From Vulcanimicrobiota bacterium (GTDB lineage: Bacteria > Vulcanimicrobiota > Vulcanimicrobiia > Vulcanimicrobiales > Vulcanimicrobiaceae), in contig PLTN01000165.1 in assembly GCA_003164495.1 (NCBI GenBank), positions 14,985 to 78,984 on the forward strand: a stretch of DNA of 64,000 bases, in the 5' to 3' direction. The position numbers and the translations under genes were made by a program. Positions 38,284-46,890 of the stretch are shown here, piece by piece. Numbering within the stretch: the stretch's first letter is position 1; every line of letters starts with the position of its first letter. The notes beneath the pieces are model-generated. The model did not search any database, had not been told where the DNA came from, and worked only from the letters and a program-made list of their open reading frames with translations.

Positions 38284-40415
38284 GTTGGCTCCTTCACGGT
38301 ATCGATAGCTTTGAGTAGATCCACAGTGGTCGTTGCGACCGCGCCCGCATAGCCGGTGCGCCGGAGGGCGAGGCGTTTGGCGCGCGCGCACAGTTCGCGC
38401 AGTTGCGCGCCCGAAAAGCCTTCGGTGAGCGGCACCAGTTCGTCGATGGACGCGTCGACGTTCGCACCGGCGAGAAACAGCTTCAGGATCGCGCGGCGTC
38501 CGGCCGCATCGGGGAGCGGCACGTGCACGTGCGTTCCGAACCGTCCCGGACGCAAGATGGCCGGATCGACGAGGTCGATGCGGTTGGTTGCGGCCAGCAC
38601 GACGATGCCCGAGAGCGGTTCGATGCCGTCGAGTTCCGCGAGCAATTGGTTGACGACACGTTCGGTCGTCATCGAACCGCTATGATCGCCCCGAATCGGC
38701 GTGATCGAATCGAGCTGGTCGAAGAAGATCACGGCCGGCGCAACTTGGCGCGCGATCCGGAAGATGTGCCGCACGGCTTCTTCCGATTCGCCGAGCCACT
38801 TGGTGAACAGCTCCGGCCCGTTGACGGCGATGAAGTTCACGCCGCATTCGTTGGCGACGGCTTGCGCGAGCAGAGTCTTTCCGGTGCCCGGTGCGCCGTA
38901 GAGCAGCACGCCGGAATGTGCGGCAAGCCCCATCTCGGCCAGCACGTCCGGTTTGTGCAGCGGCATCTCGACGAGTTCGCGCAGCTCTTCGCGCAGCGCA
39001 TCCATTCCCCCGACGTCGGCCCACGTGACGTCGGGACGCGAGATCAGCGTTTCACGCAAGGCCGACGGCCGCACGTGCGCGAGCGCGTGCTCGAAGTCGG
39101 AGCGCGAGACCGTGATCTGCTCGGATTGCAGACGAAACGCCGCGCGGTGATCGGCCAGCATCGAGGTGTTGCGGCGCAGCGCGGAGAGGCCCGCCTCGCG
39201 GCAGAGCTCCATCAAGTCGGCGCCGACGAAGCCGTGCGTGCGGTACGCGACATCGTCGAGCGCGGCCAGCGCGTCGGGCGCCAGCGGCATCTCGCGCGTG
39301 TGGATATCCAGCACTTCACGCCGTCCGGCGATATCGGGCGGCCCGATGAAAATCTCGCGATCGAAGCGGCCCGGCCGGCGAAACGCGGGATCGACGCTGT
39401 CGAGCCGGTTCGTCGTCGCTACGACGACCACGGCATCGACGCGCGTCAAGCCGTCCATCAACGAGAGCAATTGCGTGACGACACGGATATCGGCGTGCGC
39501 GCCCGTTTCGCCGCGCTTGGGTGCGATCGCATCGAGCTCGTCGATGAAGATGATCGACGGTGCGTGGTGTCCGGCCTCGCCGAAGATCCGCCGCAGGTTG
39601 CCTTCGGTCTCGCCGGCGTAGGTGCCGATGATGTCGGGGCCGTTGATGTAGTAGAACCGCGCCTCGACCTCGTTCGCGATCGCGCGCGCCATGCGCGTCT
39701 TGCCGGCGCCCGGCGGACCGTAGAGGATGATGCCGCGCGGCGCGGTGATGCCGAGCTGCTGGTAGACGTGCGGAAACTTGAGCGGCAACTGCACCAGCTC
39801 GCGCACCGCGCGGATCTGCGTGCCCAGTCCGCCCACGTCTTCGAACGTGACGTCCATCGCGCCGTCGGGCACGTGCGCATCGGCGTACTGCAGCACGATC
39901 TGCGTGTCGGGCGTGACGTAGCCGGGGCCGTCGTCGACCGTCACGACTTGATAGGTCGTCCCCGAGGTCGTGCCAGGGAAAGGCAGATACAGCACCGCAT
40001 CGCGGCTCACGGCCGTGCGGTCGGCGCTCAGCAGTGCGGTCAGGTGCGGAACGAGATCGTGCGCGGTCGAGACGTCGGCCGCCGGCAGCAGCTCCACGCG
40101 CTTCGCCGGCCGGAGCTCGATCGGCTCGATCTCCACCGATTCGTTGAGCCGCGCCTTGAGTGCTTGGCGCAGAAAGCGATCCATGCGCGCGGTATCGCCC
40201 GCTCCGTCGGCGGCGGCCGGATCGAGCCGCGCGACCGCGCTGCGCCCGCGCTCGGTCGCAACGCGTACCGTGTCGCCGGCCGACAAGCCGAGCTGTTGCA
40301 TCAGCGCCGCATCGAGCTGGATGCGTTGCCGTGCGCCCGCCGTTGCCGCGCCCGCGAGGTTGTCGACGGTGGCGTGCACGTGCGGGATGCCGGAGTGCGT
40401 GTGCGCGTGCGTCAA
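38280..40415 (-). CDS. CDC48/VAT-type AAA+ ATPase with N-domain and two AAA modules
   Basis: 711 aa; D1 Walker A GPPGAGKT, Walker B IIFIDELDAI; D2 Walker A GAPGTGKT, Walker B VIFFDQLDSI; RRPGRFDREI and LRPGRFG arginine fingers; VTFEDVGGLGTQIRAVRELVQLPLKFPHVYQQLGI. Confidence 0.95.
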   Translation of the reverse strand: MTHAHTHSGIPHVHATVDNLAGAATAGARQRIQLDAALMQQLGLSAGDTVRVATERGRSAVARLDPAAADGAGDTARMDRFLRQALKARLNESVEIEPIELRPAKRVELLPAADVSTAHDLVPHLTALLSADRTAVSRDAVLYLPFPGTTSGTTYQVVTVDDGPGYVTPDTQIVLQYADAHVPDGAMDVTFEDVGGLGTQIRAVRELVQLPLKFPHVYQQLGITAPRGIILYGPPGAGKTRMARAIANEVEARFYYINGPDIIGTYAGETEGNLRRIFGEAGHHAPSIIFIDELDAIAPKRGETGAHADIRVVTQLLSLMDGLTRVDAVVVVATTNRLDSVDPAFRRPGRFDREIFIGPPDIAGRREVLDIHTREMPLAPDALAALDDVAYRTHGFVGADLMELCREAGLSALRRNTSMLADHRAAFRLQSEQITVSRSDFEHALAHVRPSALRETLISRPDVTWADVGGMDALREELRELVEMPLHKPDVLAEMGLAAHSGVLLYGAPGTGKTLLAQAVANECGVNFIAVNGPELFTKWLGESEEAVRHIFRIARQVAPAVIFFDQLDSITPIRGDHSGSMTTERVVNQLLAELDGIEPLSGIVVLAATNRIDLVDPAILRPGRFGTHVHVPLPDAAGRRAILKLFLAGANVDASIDELVPLTEGFSGAQLRELCARAKRLALRRTGYAGAVATTTVDLLKAIDTVKEPT

Positions 40416-40419
40416 ACGC

Positions 40420-40938
40420 TCAACCCTGTTTCGCGCGGTCGTATTCGGGCGCGTTTTCGAGCTGTTCGAAACCGGTGCCGCGATCGACGCTCGCGCATTG
40501 GAGAAAGTTCGGTTCGACGGCGATGAGTTTCGCCGTGATCTCGGGATCCGTGTTGAAGTGCTGCACGGTGATGCCGGGCTTGCGCAACGGCAGGTTCAGC
40601 GCGTCGCCGGCCTTCCATGGATGCTTCACGCCGTCGAGCACGGTGTAGCCTTGCCCGGCGACGACATAGATCACCTGATCGCCGCCGAACAGCAGCCGTC
40701 CCGAACGGCTCCCCGGCGGAATCTCTTGCGAGTACACGAGGTAGCACGAGAGGATCGTGTCTTTGATGCCCGGATGCATGTACCAGCGCATCAAGCCCTG
40801 GCGGTTCAACTCGAGCGGCAGCTGCGACTCCTTGATGACCTGAATGCCGTTCTTGCGCGCTTCGCGCTGTTCGTCGCGAAGCTCGAAGATCTGATCCCAA
40901 AAGTTCTGCTCGGCCAGCCGTTGCGTGCGATCACTCAC
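40420..40938 (-). CDS. Cupin-domain protein, metal-ligand HxH motif missing
   Basis: QEIPPGSRSGRLLFGGDQVIYVVAGQGYTVLDG...ITVQHFNTDP; aligns with the neighbouring cupin but SRS replaces HRH. Confidence 0.85.
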   Translation of the reverse strand: MSDRTQRLAEQNFWDQIFELRDEQREARKNGIQVIKESQLPLELNRQGLMRWYMHPGIKDTILSCYLVYSQEIPPGSRSGRLLFGGDQVIYVVAGQGYTVLDGVKHPWKAGDALNLPLRKPGITVQHFNTDPEITAKLIAVEPNFLQCASVDRGTGFEQLENAPEYDRAKQG

Positions 40939-41443
40939 GATAGTCTACCGCCGTTTCGAGTTGTGTCATCTCCGAGGCGACGTAATCGCGCAACGGAAAG
41001 TGGATGAACGCGATCCAGAGCGCCGGGTGCGCCGGATCGCTGTTGAAGTGCTGATGCTCGACCCCGCCTTTTTCCAACGGCAGCAAGACCAGATCGCCCT
41101 TTTCCCAATCGACGCGCTCGCCGTTGATCACGGAATAGCCCTTGCCGTCGATCACGTAGATCACGAGGCCGCCTTGGTGGCGGTGCTTGCCCGACTTCGT
41201 GTGGATCTCGTGCGTGAAAACGGCCCAATGCTGCAGCGGGGTGTCGGGAATCAGGAACGGATCGAGGTACGGACGCAACAGCCCCTGACGCGTCTGCTCT
41301 TGCGGACAGTCCTCCAGCCGCAGAACGACGCGACCGACGGTTTGCCGCTCGGTGCGCTCCTTATCATAGGTGACGGCCACCTCGTAAGCGCTTTGGGTCG
41401 GGCGTTCGCGTTCTCGCGAGCGCGTGCGTTCGGATTCAGCCAT
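40931..41443 (-). CDS. Cupin-domain protein with intact HxH
   Basis: EIHTKSGKHRHQGGLVIYVIDGKGYSVINGERVDWEKGDLVLLPLEKGGVEHQHFNSDP. Confidence 0.87.
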   Translation of the reverse strand: MAESERTRSRERERPTQSAYEVAVTYDKERTERQTVGRVVLRLEDCPQEQTRQGLLRPYLDPFLIPDTPLQHWAVFTHEIHTKSGKHRHQGGLVIYVIDGKGYSVINGERVDWEKGDLVLLPLEKGGVEHQHFNSDPAHPALWIAFIHFPLRDYVASEMTQLETAVDYRE

Positions 41444-41470
41444 GACGTCTTTCCGCGTTACTTAGGTACC

Positions 41471-42214
41471 TTAGAGTTCTCCTTTGCCGCGCCCCCACGT
41501 CGCGAGCGCGCCGCCGTCCACGCGCAAATCTTCGCCGGTGATGAACGAGGCATCGTCGGACACCAAGAACGCGATCGCGTTGGCGAGGTCTTGCGGTTCA
41601 CCCAAACGTCCGAGCGGAATTTCATCCCACGTGGAATGCTTGGGCCCGGTGCGCGTCGGCGTGGCCGAGTTGACACGGATGTTGTAGGGCGCGAGATCTT
41701 GTGCCATCGCGCGCGCCATGTTGAGCGCGCCGCCTTTGGCCGTGCAGTAGGCGAACGCATCGGGACGCCCGCGGTGCCCCGAGGTCGACGCGACGAGCAC
41801 GATCGATCCGGGGCGCTTCAACTCGATCAGCCGTTCGGCGACCGCCTTCGCGCACAAGAACGAACCGGTCAGCACGACGTTGAGGATCCGTTGGAATTCT
41901 TCCAGGCTCGTTTTGAGGATGCCGTTCTTTCCCGGCGTCGTTGGGTTGGTGACCAGGATATCGATCGGGCCGAACGCGTCTTCGGCGATTTTCAAGAAAC
42001 CGCGCACGGCCTCGGGATCGGTAACGTTGCCGGGAGCAGCAACTGCGCGACCGCCCTCGCGCTGCACCGCGTCCACGACTTCCAATGCGACGCTCTCAAC
42101 CAAGTTGTTGCACACGACCGCCGCGCCTTTGGCGGCCAGCGTTCGCGCAATCGCTTGTCCGATGTTCGGTCCCGCGCCGGTAACGAGCGCGACCCGACCT
42201 GAAAGTTGGCCCAT
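41471..42214 (-). CDS. SDR-family oxidoreductase
   Basis: Start MGQLSGRVALVTGAGPNIGQAIARTLAAKGAAVVCNNL at 42214; IVLVASTSGHRGRPDAFAYCTAKGGALNMARAMAQDLAPYNIRVNSATPT. Confidence 0.93.
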   Translation of the reverse strand: MGQLSGRVALVTGAGPNIGQAIARTLAAKGAAVVCNNLVESVALEVVDAVQREGGRAVAAPGNVTDPEAVRGFLKIAEDAFGPIDILVTNPTTPGKNGILKTSLEEFQRILNVVLTGSFLCAKAVAERLIELKRPGSIVLVASTSGHRGRPDAFAYCTAKGGALNMARAMAQDLAPYNIRVNSATPTRTGPKHSTWDEIPLGRLGEPQDLANAIAFLVSDDASFITGEDLRVDGGALATWGRGKGEL

Positions 42215-42292
42215 ACGGTCGGCATTTGTTGATGCTATCTGCGCACCTTCTCGATCTGAAGGGGACGGCGCCACCGTACTGAAGGCGTCGTC

Positions 42293-43252
42293 ATGCCGCT
42301 TCATGTCAGCCGGCGAAACGCGCTGCTCGGCGCAAGCGCAACGCTCGCCGCGTTGTCGGTTCCCGCGCCGGTACTGGCCGAGCCGGCGCTGCTGCACGTT
42401 TCGACGGTCGCGATCTTCGACGTCGCGAAATATTACGCGGCCGACGCGCAAGGCTACTTCGCCGCCGAAAACCTGGCGGTGACGACCGAACCCGTGCAGA
42501 GCGGCGCGGCGGGGGTTCCGGCGCTCATGAACGGCCAGTTCGACGTGCTCTACAACAACGTTGCATCGACGATTTCCGCAATCGATCGCGGCTTCGACTT
42601 GCGCGTCGTCATGGGCGGCAGCCCGAACGGCTCGAAGCCGCCCGGTCAGTCGGCCCTGATGAAGCGGCGCGGCGACGCCATTCGCAGCGGCAAGGATCTC
42701 GAAGGCAAAACCGTCGGCGTCAACGGCGTTCGCGGCATCAATTGGGTGCTCACGCGCTCGTGGGTCAAGCTAACCGGCGGCGATCCCGAGAAAGTCAGCT
42801 TTCTCGAACTCCCTAACTCCGTGCTGATCGATTCGATCAAAGCCAAGCGTATCGATGCCGCATACGTGGTCGATCCGTACATGACCGTCGGCCGCACCGA
42901 TCCCGACATCGAAGGCTTCGGCTGGCCGCAGAGTTCCGTCTATCGCGGGGGCGTCAACGGGCTGTGGGTCGTGACGCGGGCGAGCACCGATCAGCGGCCC
43001 GACGTGATCCGTGCGTTCGTGCGCGCGTTGATCCGCGGCGCGGGCTGGGTCAACGCCAACCTCGGCAACGACAGCTACTTCAAACTGGTTTCCGGCTTCA
43101 CCAAGATCGACCCGGCGATCGCAGCGAAGATGGTGCTCGAACCGGCCAGCACGTCGATCTCGGCAACGCAAATTCAGCCGATGGTAAAATTGATGCGCGA
43201 CAACGGTCTGATCGCCGGAGATATCGATCTTCGCACGAAGATGTTCGTCTGA
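42293..43252 (+). CDS. ABC-type substrate-binding protein (NMT1/THI5-like), Tat-type signal
   Basis: MPLHVSRRNALLGASATLAALSVPAPVLA; IFDVAKYYAADAQGYFAAENLAVTTEPVQSGAAGVPALMNGQFDVLYNNVASTISAIDRGFDLRVVMGG. Confidence 0.88.
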   Translation: MPLHVSRRNALLGASATLAALSVPAPVLAEPALLHVSTVAIFDVAKYYAADAQGYFAAENLAVTTEPVQSGAAGVPALMNGQFDVLYNNVASTISAIDRGFDLRVVMGGSPNGSKPPGQSALMKRRGDAIRSGKDLEGKTVGVNGVRGINWVLTRSWVKLTGGDPEKVSFLELPNSVLIDSIKAKRIDAAYVVDPYMTVGRTDPDIEGFGWPQSSVYRGGVNGLWVVTRASTDQRPDVIRAFVRALIRGAGWVNANLGNDSYFKLVSGFTKIDPAIAAKMVLEPASTSISATQIQPMVKLMRDNGLIAGDIDLRTKMFV

Positions 43253-43626
43253 TGTTCGCACCCCTGTGGGATGGAACCGCACGCAAGGAACTGCTCCTGC
43301 AGCGTTGCAGCGCATGCGGGGCGTTCCGCCATCCGCCCAGTCCGATCTGCCGGAGCTGCTTGAGCGATCAGCATGAATGGGTCGCGGCGAGCGGCCGCGG
43401 TACGGTGTACACCTACGCCGTCGTGCGTCAGGCACTCGGGCGGGGCTGGGAAGAGAAGGTACCCTACGTCGTCGCCGTGATCGAGCTCGACGAAGGGCCG
43501 CGTTTTCTCACCAACGTCGTCAACGTCGACCCGGACGCAGTGCAGATCGGCATGCCGGTCGAGGTCGTCTATCTCGAACGCGCCGACGCGGCAACGTTGC
43601 CGCTCTTCCAACCGCGGAGCGCTTAA
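43252..43626 (+). CDS. DUF35/OB-fold zinc-ribbon protein (acyl-CoA-associated)
   Basis: ELLLQRCSACGAFRHPPSPICRSCLSDQHEWVAASGRGTVYTYAVVRQALGRGWEEKVPYVVAVIELDEGPRFLTNVV; ATGA overlap with SBP. Confidence 0.9.
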   Translation: MFAPLWDGTARKELLLQRCSACGAFRHPPSPICRSCLSDQHEWVAASGRGTVYTYAVVRQALGRGWEEKVPYVVAVIELDEGPRFLTNVVNVDPDAVQIGMPVEVVYLERADAATLPLFQPRSA

Positions 43627-44567
43627 GCGCGCCAGATCAGCGACGCGGCCGAGGTTTTATCGAGGCCGATGTACTTGCTCGAGAAGTCCAGCACGGGCTG
43701 AATCATTGCCGGTTGGATCGGCTTTTCGCCGTAGACGGCGCGAGGCGAGCTCTGGATCGCGTCGGCCGTCATGCCGACGTACTTCGCGAGAATCGCCGCG
43801 GACTCGGGATGGTGCGCATTGGCCCACTTCGCCGTCTGCAGCATTACGTCGACGAAACGCCGCGCCGTATCGCGGTTGGCGTTCAGCCAATCGGCCTTGG
43901 CGTACCAGCCGGTCACCATGTAGCCGCGCCCGATCGCCGCCTGCGGATCGCCGAGAATCTTGATCTGACCCTGAGCGCGCGCCGCCGACGTGAACGGTTC
44001 GACCAGCATCGCGGCATCGATGCGCCCTTGCGCCAGCGCCGCGCCGACGCCGGAGAACGGCACTTCGATCAGCTTTACCGATTTCGAATCGCCGCCGTTG
44101 GCATCGATCCACGCGGCGATCGCCACTTGGGTGAGATCGCCGAGGCCGTTCACCGCAACCGTTTTGCCGTTCAAGTCGGCGCCGTTTTTGATGGTCGAGT
44201 TCGGCGCAACTACGATCGCCGCTTGCGACGGCGGACCGTCGTAAACGTTGCCTTCGGCGATCACGCGCATGTCGATGCCCTTGTTGTGCGCCAGCGCGAT
44301 CGAGACGACCGTGCTCGTCATGATGTCGAGCGAACCGCCGACGATCGCCGCGATCAGCGACGCCGAGGTCCGCATCGGCGAGATCTCGGCACTGAGTCCC
44401 GCCGCGGTGAACATGCCGAGATCTTGCGCGTAGAGATGCTGTGCGGTCGCGTCGGTCGGCGCGGCACCGATGCGGATCGTCGCCAAATCGGCGCCGCGGA
44501 CGATCGCCGGCGCGGCCGCGAGCGCGGCGATACCGGTGAGTGCGGCGGCGCGTGAGTACGAGGCCAT
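43623..44567 (-). CDS. ABC-type substrate-binding protein (NMT1/SsuA-like)
   Basis: QHLYAQDLGMFTAAGLSAEISPMRTSASLIAAIVGGSLDIMTSTVVSIALAHNKGIDMRVIAEGN. Confidence 0.88.
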   Translation of the reverse strand: MASYSRAAALTGIAALAAAPAIVRGADLATIRIGAAPTDATAQHLYAQDLGMFTAAGLSAEISPMRTSASLIAAIVGGSLDIMTSTVVSIALAHNKGIDMRVIAEGNVYDGPPSQAAIVVAPNSTIKNGADLNGKTVAVNGLGDLTQVAIAAWIDANGGDSKSVKLIEVPFSGVGAALAQGRIDAAMLVEPFTSAARAQGQIKILGDPQAAIGRGYMVTGWYAKADWLNANRDTARRFVDVMLQTAKWANAHHPESAAILAKYVGMTADAIQSSPRAVYGEKPIQPAMIQPVLDFSSKYIGLDKTSAASLIWRA

Positions 44568-45775
44568 CAGTTTGTCCTTTCAGCTCCGAACGCGTTCCGG
44601 CTACGCAACGACGCGATTTCCGCCGCGTCCAAGCCCAGCCAGTCGCGCAGTACCTCCTCGGTGTGTTCGCCTAACGCACACGGCGCGGTGAACGCTTCCA
44701 CCGTGCTCTTGCTGAACGTGAACGGCACCGAGGGCGCGACGAGCGGCTTCTTCCGCTCGCCGGGCACAGGCCGGTACGCGCCGCCCGAATCCGGCGACTC
44801 GACGACGTCGTCGACGCGACGCATCCGTTCGGCCGGAATGCCGGCAACCTGCAGTTGCCGCTCGACGTCGGTGTTGAGGCGGCCGCGCGTCCACGCCTCG
44901 ATCGCGGCATCGAGTTCGTCGTGATGCCGCATCCGGCCGACCACGCTTGCGAAGCGTTCATCGGCAGCGAGGTCGGGGCGGCCGATGGCCTTCGCAAGCG
45001 CGAGCCACTGTTCGTCCGTTTCGGCGACGATCACGCACCACTCGTCGTTGCCGCCGCACGGATAGGCCCCTTGCGGCGCTGCGCTGCTCGAACGGTTGCC
45101 CCAGCGCTTCGGCGGGCGGCCCGAGACCGCCGACGCCATCAAGAGCGCGCCGACCGTCGCGACGCTGCACTCGAATTGACTCAAGTCGATGTTGCGGCCG
45201 CGGCCGGTTTCTTCGCGCTCCGTTAGCGCGCCCAGCACCGCGATGATGCCGTGCAAACCGCCGATGTAGTCGTTCCAGGAGTTGGAGATCGCGGTCGGCG
45301 GATCGCCCTCGGCTCCGGTCGTGAGCATGAGACCCGTGTACGCTTGCAGGTTCATGTTCATGCTGGTCCACGACTTGCGCGGACCCGTATGGCCGTACCC
45401 CGAGAGGCTGATGTAGATCAGGCGCGGGTTGTCTCGGCTGAGCGTTTCGTAGTCGAGTTTCAGGCGGCGCATCACGCCGGCGCTGAAGTTCTCGACGATC
45501 ACGTCGGCACCCATCGCCAGCCGCGTTGCAACGGCGTGCCCGGCTTCACTCTTGAGGTCGAGCGCGATCGAGCGTTTGTTGCGATGCGCGTAGGTCGCGC
45601 GATGGCGGTCGCCCGGATCGCGCGAGGGGCTCTCCACGTGCACTACGTCGGCGCCGAGATCGGCCAGCGTGCGCGTGCAAAACGGGCCCGCGAAAACGTG
45701 GGTGAAGTCGAAGACTTTCAGCCCGGCAATCGGGCTGACACCGGACGCCTCACGCGCCCGTTCGTGCGCGATCAC
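44567..45775 (-). CDS. Family III CoA-transferase (CaiB/BaiF)
   Basis: GLKVFDFTHVFAGPFCTRTLADLGADVVHVESPSRDPGDRHRATYAHRNKRSIALDLKSEAG. Confidence 0.95.
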   Translation of the reverse strand: MIAHERAREASGVSPIAGLKVFDFTHVFAGPFCTRTLADLGADVVHVESPSRDPGDRHRATYAHRNKRSIALDLKSEAGHAVATRLAMGADVIVENFSAGVMRRLKLDYETLSRDNPRLIYISLSGYGHTGPRKSWTSMNMNLQAYTGLMLTTGAEGDPPTAISNSWNDYIGGLHGIIAVLGALTEREETGRGRNIDLSQFECSVATVGALLMASAVSGRPPKRWGNRSSSAAPQGAYPCGGNDEWCVIVAETDEQWLALAKAIGRPDLAADERFASVVGRMRHHDELDAAIEAWTRGRLNTDVERQLQVAGIPAERMRRVDDVVESPDSGGAYRPVPGERKKPLVAPSVPFTFSKSTVEAFTAPCALGEHTEEVLRDWLGLDAAEIASLRSRNAFGAERTN

Positions 45776-46875
45776 GCCGGGACGGGCAACAGGTTCTTGT
45801 AGTGATAGATCTTCGAGACCGGTCCGAGCGAACTCGCGATCTGCGTCCAGTGCTCGGCCGCATCGTCGGTTTCGTAGACCTCACCATCGGTATTGCCGAC
45901 GAAGAGCGAGAAACCGCCCGGATAGATCGCCAGGCTCATCGCTTCGATGTTCGCCCGCCGGTCTTCGGCGAGGCCCGCGCTCGAATCGACCCACGTGTGT
46001 CCGCGGTCGCGCGATTTCATCACGGTCGGGTCGGCGCGGTTCACTTTTTTCCAGTGTCCGGGATACATCATCGCCCCCGAGACGAACATCATCTCCGGAT
46101 CGAGCGGTGAAACGAACGTGTGGTCGGGATAACCGACGCGGAACGACGTGTCGGTGATCTGTTCCCATTTCTCACCGCTGTCGAGACTGTGGTAGGTGCC
46201 CATGCCGGTGGTGAGCCACACCTCGTTCGTGTTCACCGGGTGCATGGTGAGCTGGTGCACGTCGCGGTAGTTGTGATCTTCGGGCTTCGAGTAATCTTTT
46301 TGTTCGATCCACGTCGCGCCGCCGTCGGTCGTGCGCATGAGTGCGCCCTGTTCGACCAGCGCCCAGACCATGTTCGGATCGGCGAGGCTCACCGTGATCG
46401 ACTTCACGTGCGGGATGTGCGGCTTGCCCGGAAAGACCCACTTGTCGCAATCGGGCGCTTCTTTCACGCCGGTTTGCTCGACCCACGTCAGGCCGTAATC
46501 ATCGCTGCGGAAGATCGACGCCGGCTCGGTACCCGCATACAGCACGACCCGGTCGCCGTGGTGCGCATACGCGACGGAGAACACGTGATCGATCGTGAGC
46601 CCGTTCATGCGGCGTTCCCACGTCTCGCCGTTGTCGCCGCTGTAGTAGAGGCCGCCGTTCTCGTGAAAACCGGCGAAGATGCCGCCGCGCTTCGGCTCGA
46701 TCATGATCGAGCTGCAGTGCTTGCCCTCGAGCTTGTGTCCACGGTTCTGCCATGCTGCACCGGGCCGCTCGCGCTCGAGTACGCTGATGCCCTCGACCGT
46801 TGCGACCAGCAACTTCGTCACGGCATCGTTGCCGCGCGTCGTGTTTTGTCCGTTTGGAGAAAGACAGGCGATCAT
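45772..46875 (-). CDS. BNR/sialidase-like beta-propeller protein without recognisable signal peptide
   Basis: Asp-box repeats: YYSGDNGETWERR, FRSDDYGLTWVEQ, MRTTDGGATWIEQ, KSRDRGHTWVDS. Confidence 0.85.
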   Translation of the reverse strand: MIACLSPNGQNTTRGNDAVTKLLVATVEGISVLERERPGAAWQNRGHKLEGKHCSSIMIEPKRGGIFAGFHENGGLYYSGDNGETWERRMNGLTIDHVFSVAYAHHGDRVVLYAGTEPASIFRSDDYGLTWVEQTGVKEAPDCDKWVFPGKPHIPHVKSITVSLADPNMVWALVEQGALMRTTDGGATWIEQKDYSKPEDHNYRDVHQLTMHPVNTNEVWLTTGMGTYHSLDSGEKWEQITDTSFRVGYPDHTFVSPLDPEMMFVSGAMMYPGHWKKVNRADPTVMKSRDRGHTWVDSSAGLAEDRRANIEAMSLAIYPGGFSLFVGNTDGEVYETDDAAEHWTQIASSLGPVSKIYHYKNLLPVPA

Positions 46876-46890
46876 GCGAAGGCTCCCATG

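Noticed and set aside
38403-40526. 707-aa plus-strand ORF opposite the CDC48-like gene
   Set aside because: Antisense shadow ORF with biased composition (VRDVDRR-type repeats); no recognisable domain.
37324-43252. SBP pair 37324/42293 as a recent duplication
   Set aside because: They share many blocks (YYAADxQGYFxAENL, GGAAGxPA) but differ throughout; they are paralogues, with no evidence of recency or nucleotide-level identity.
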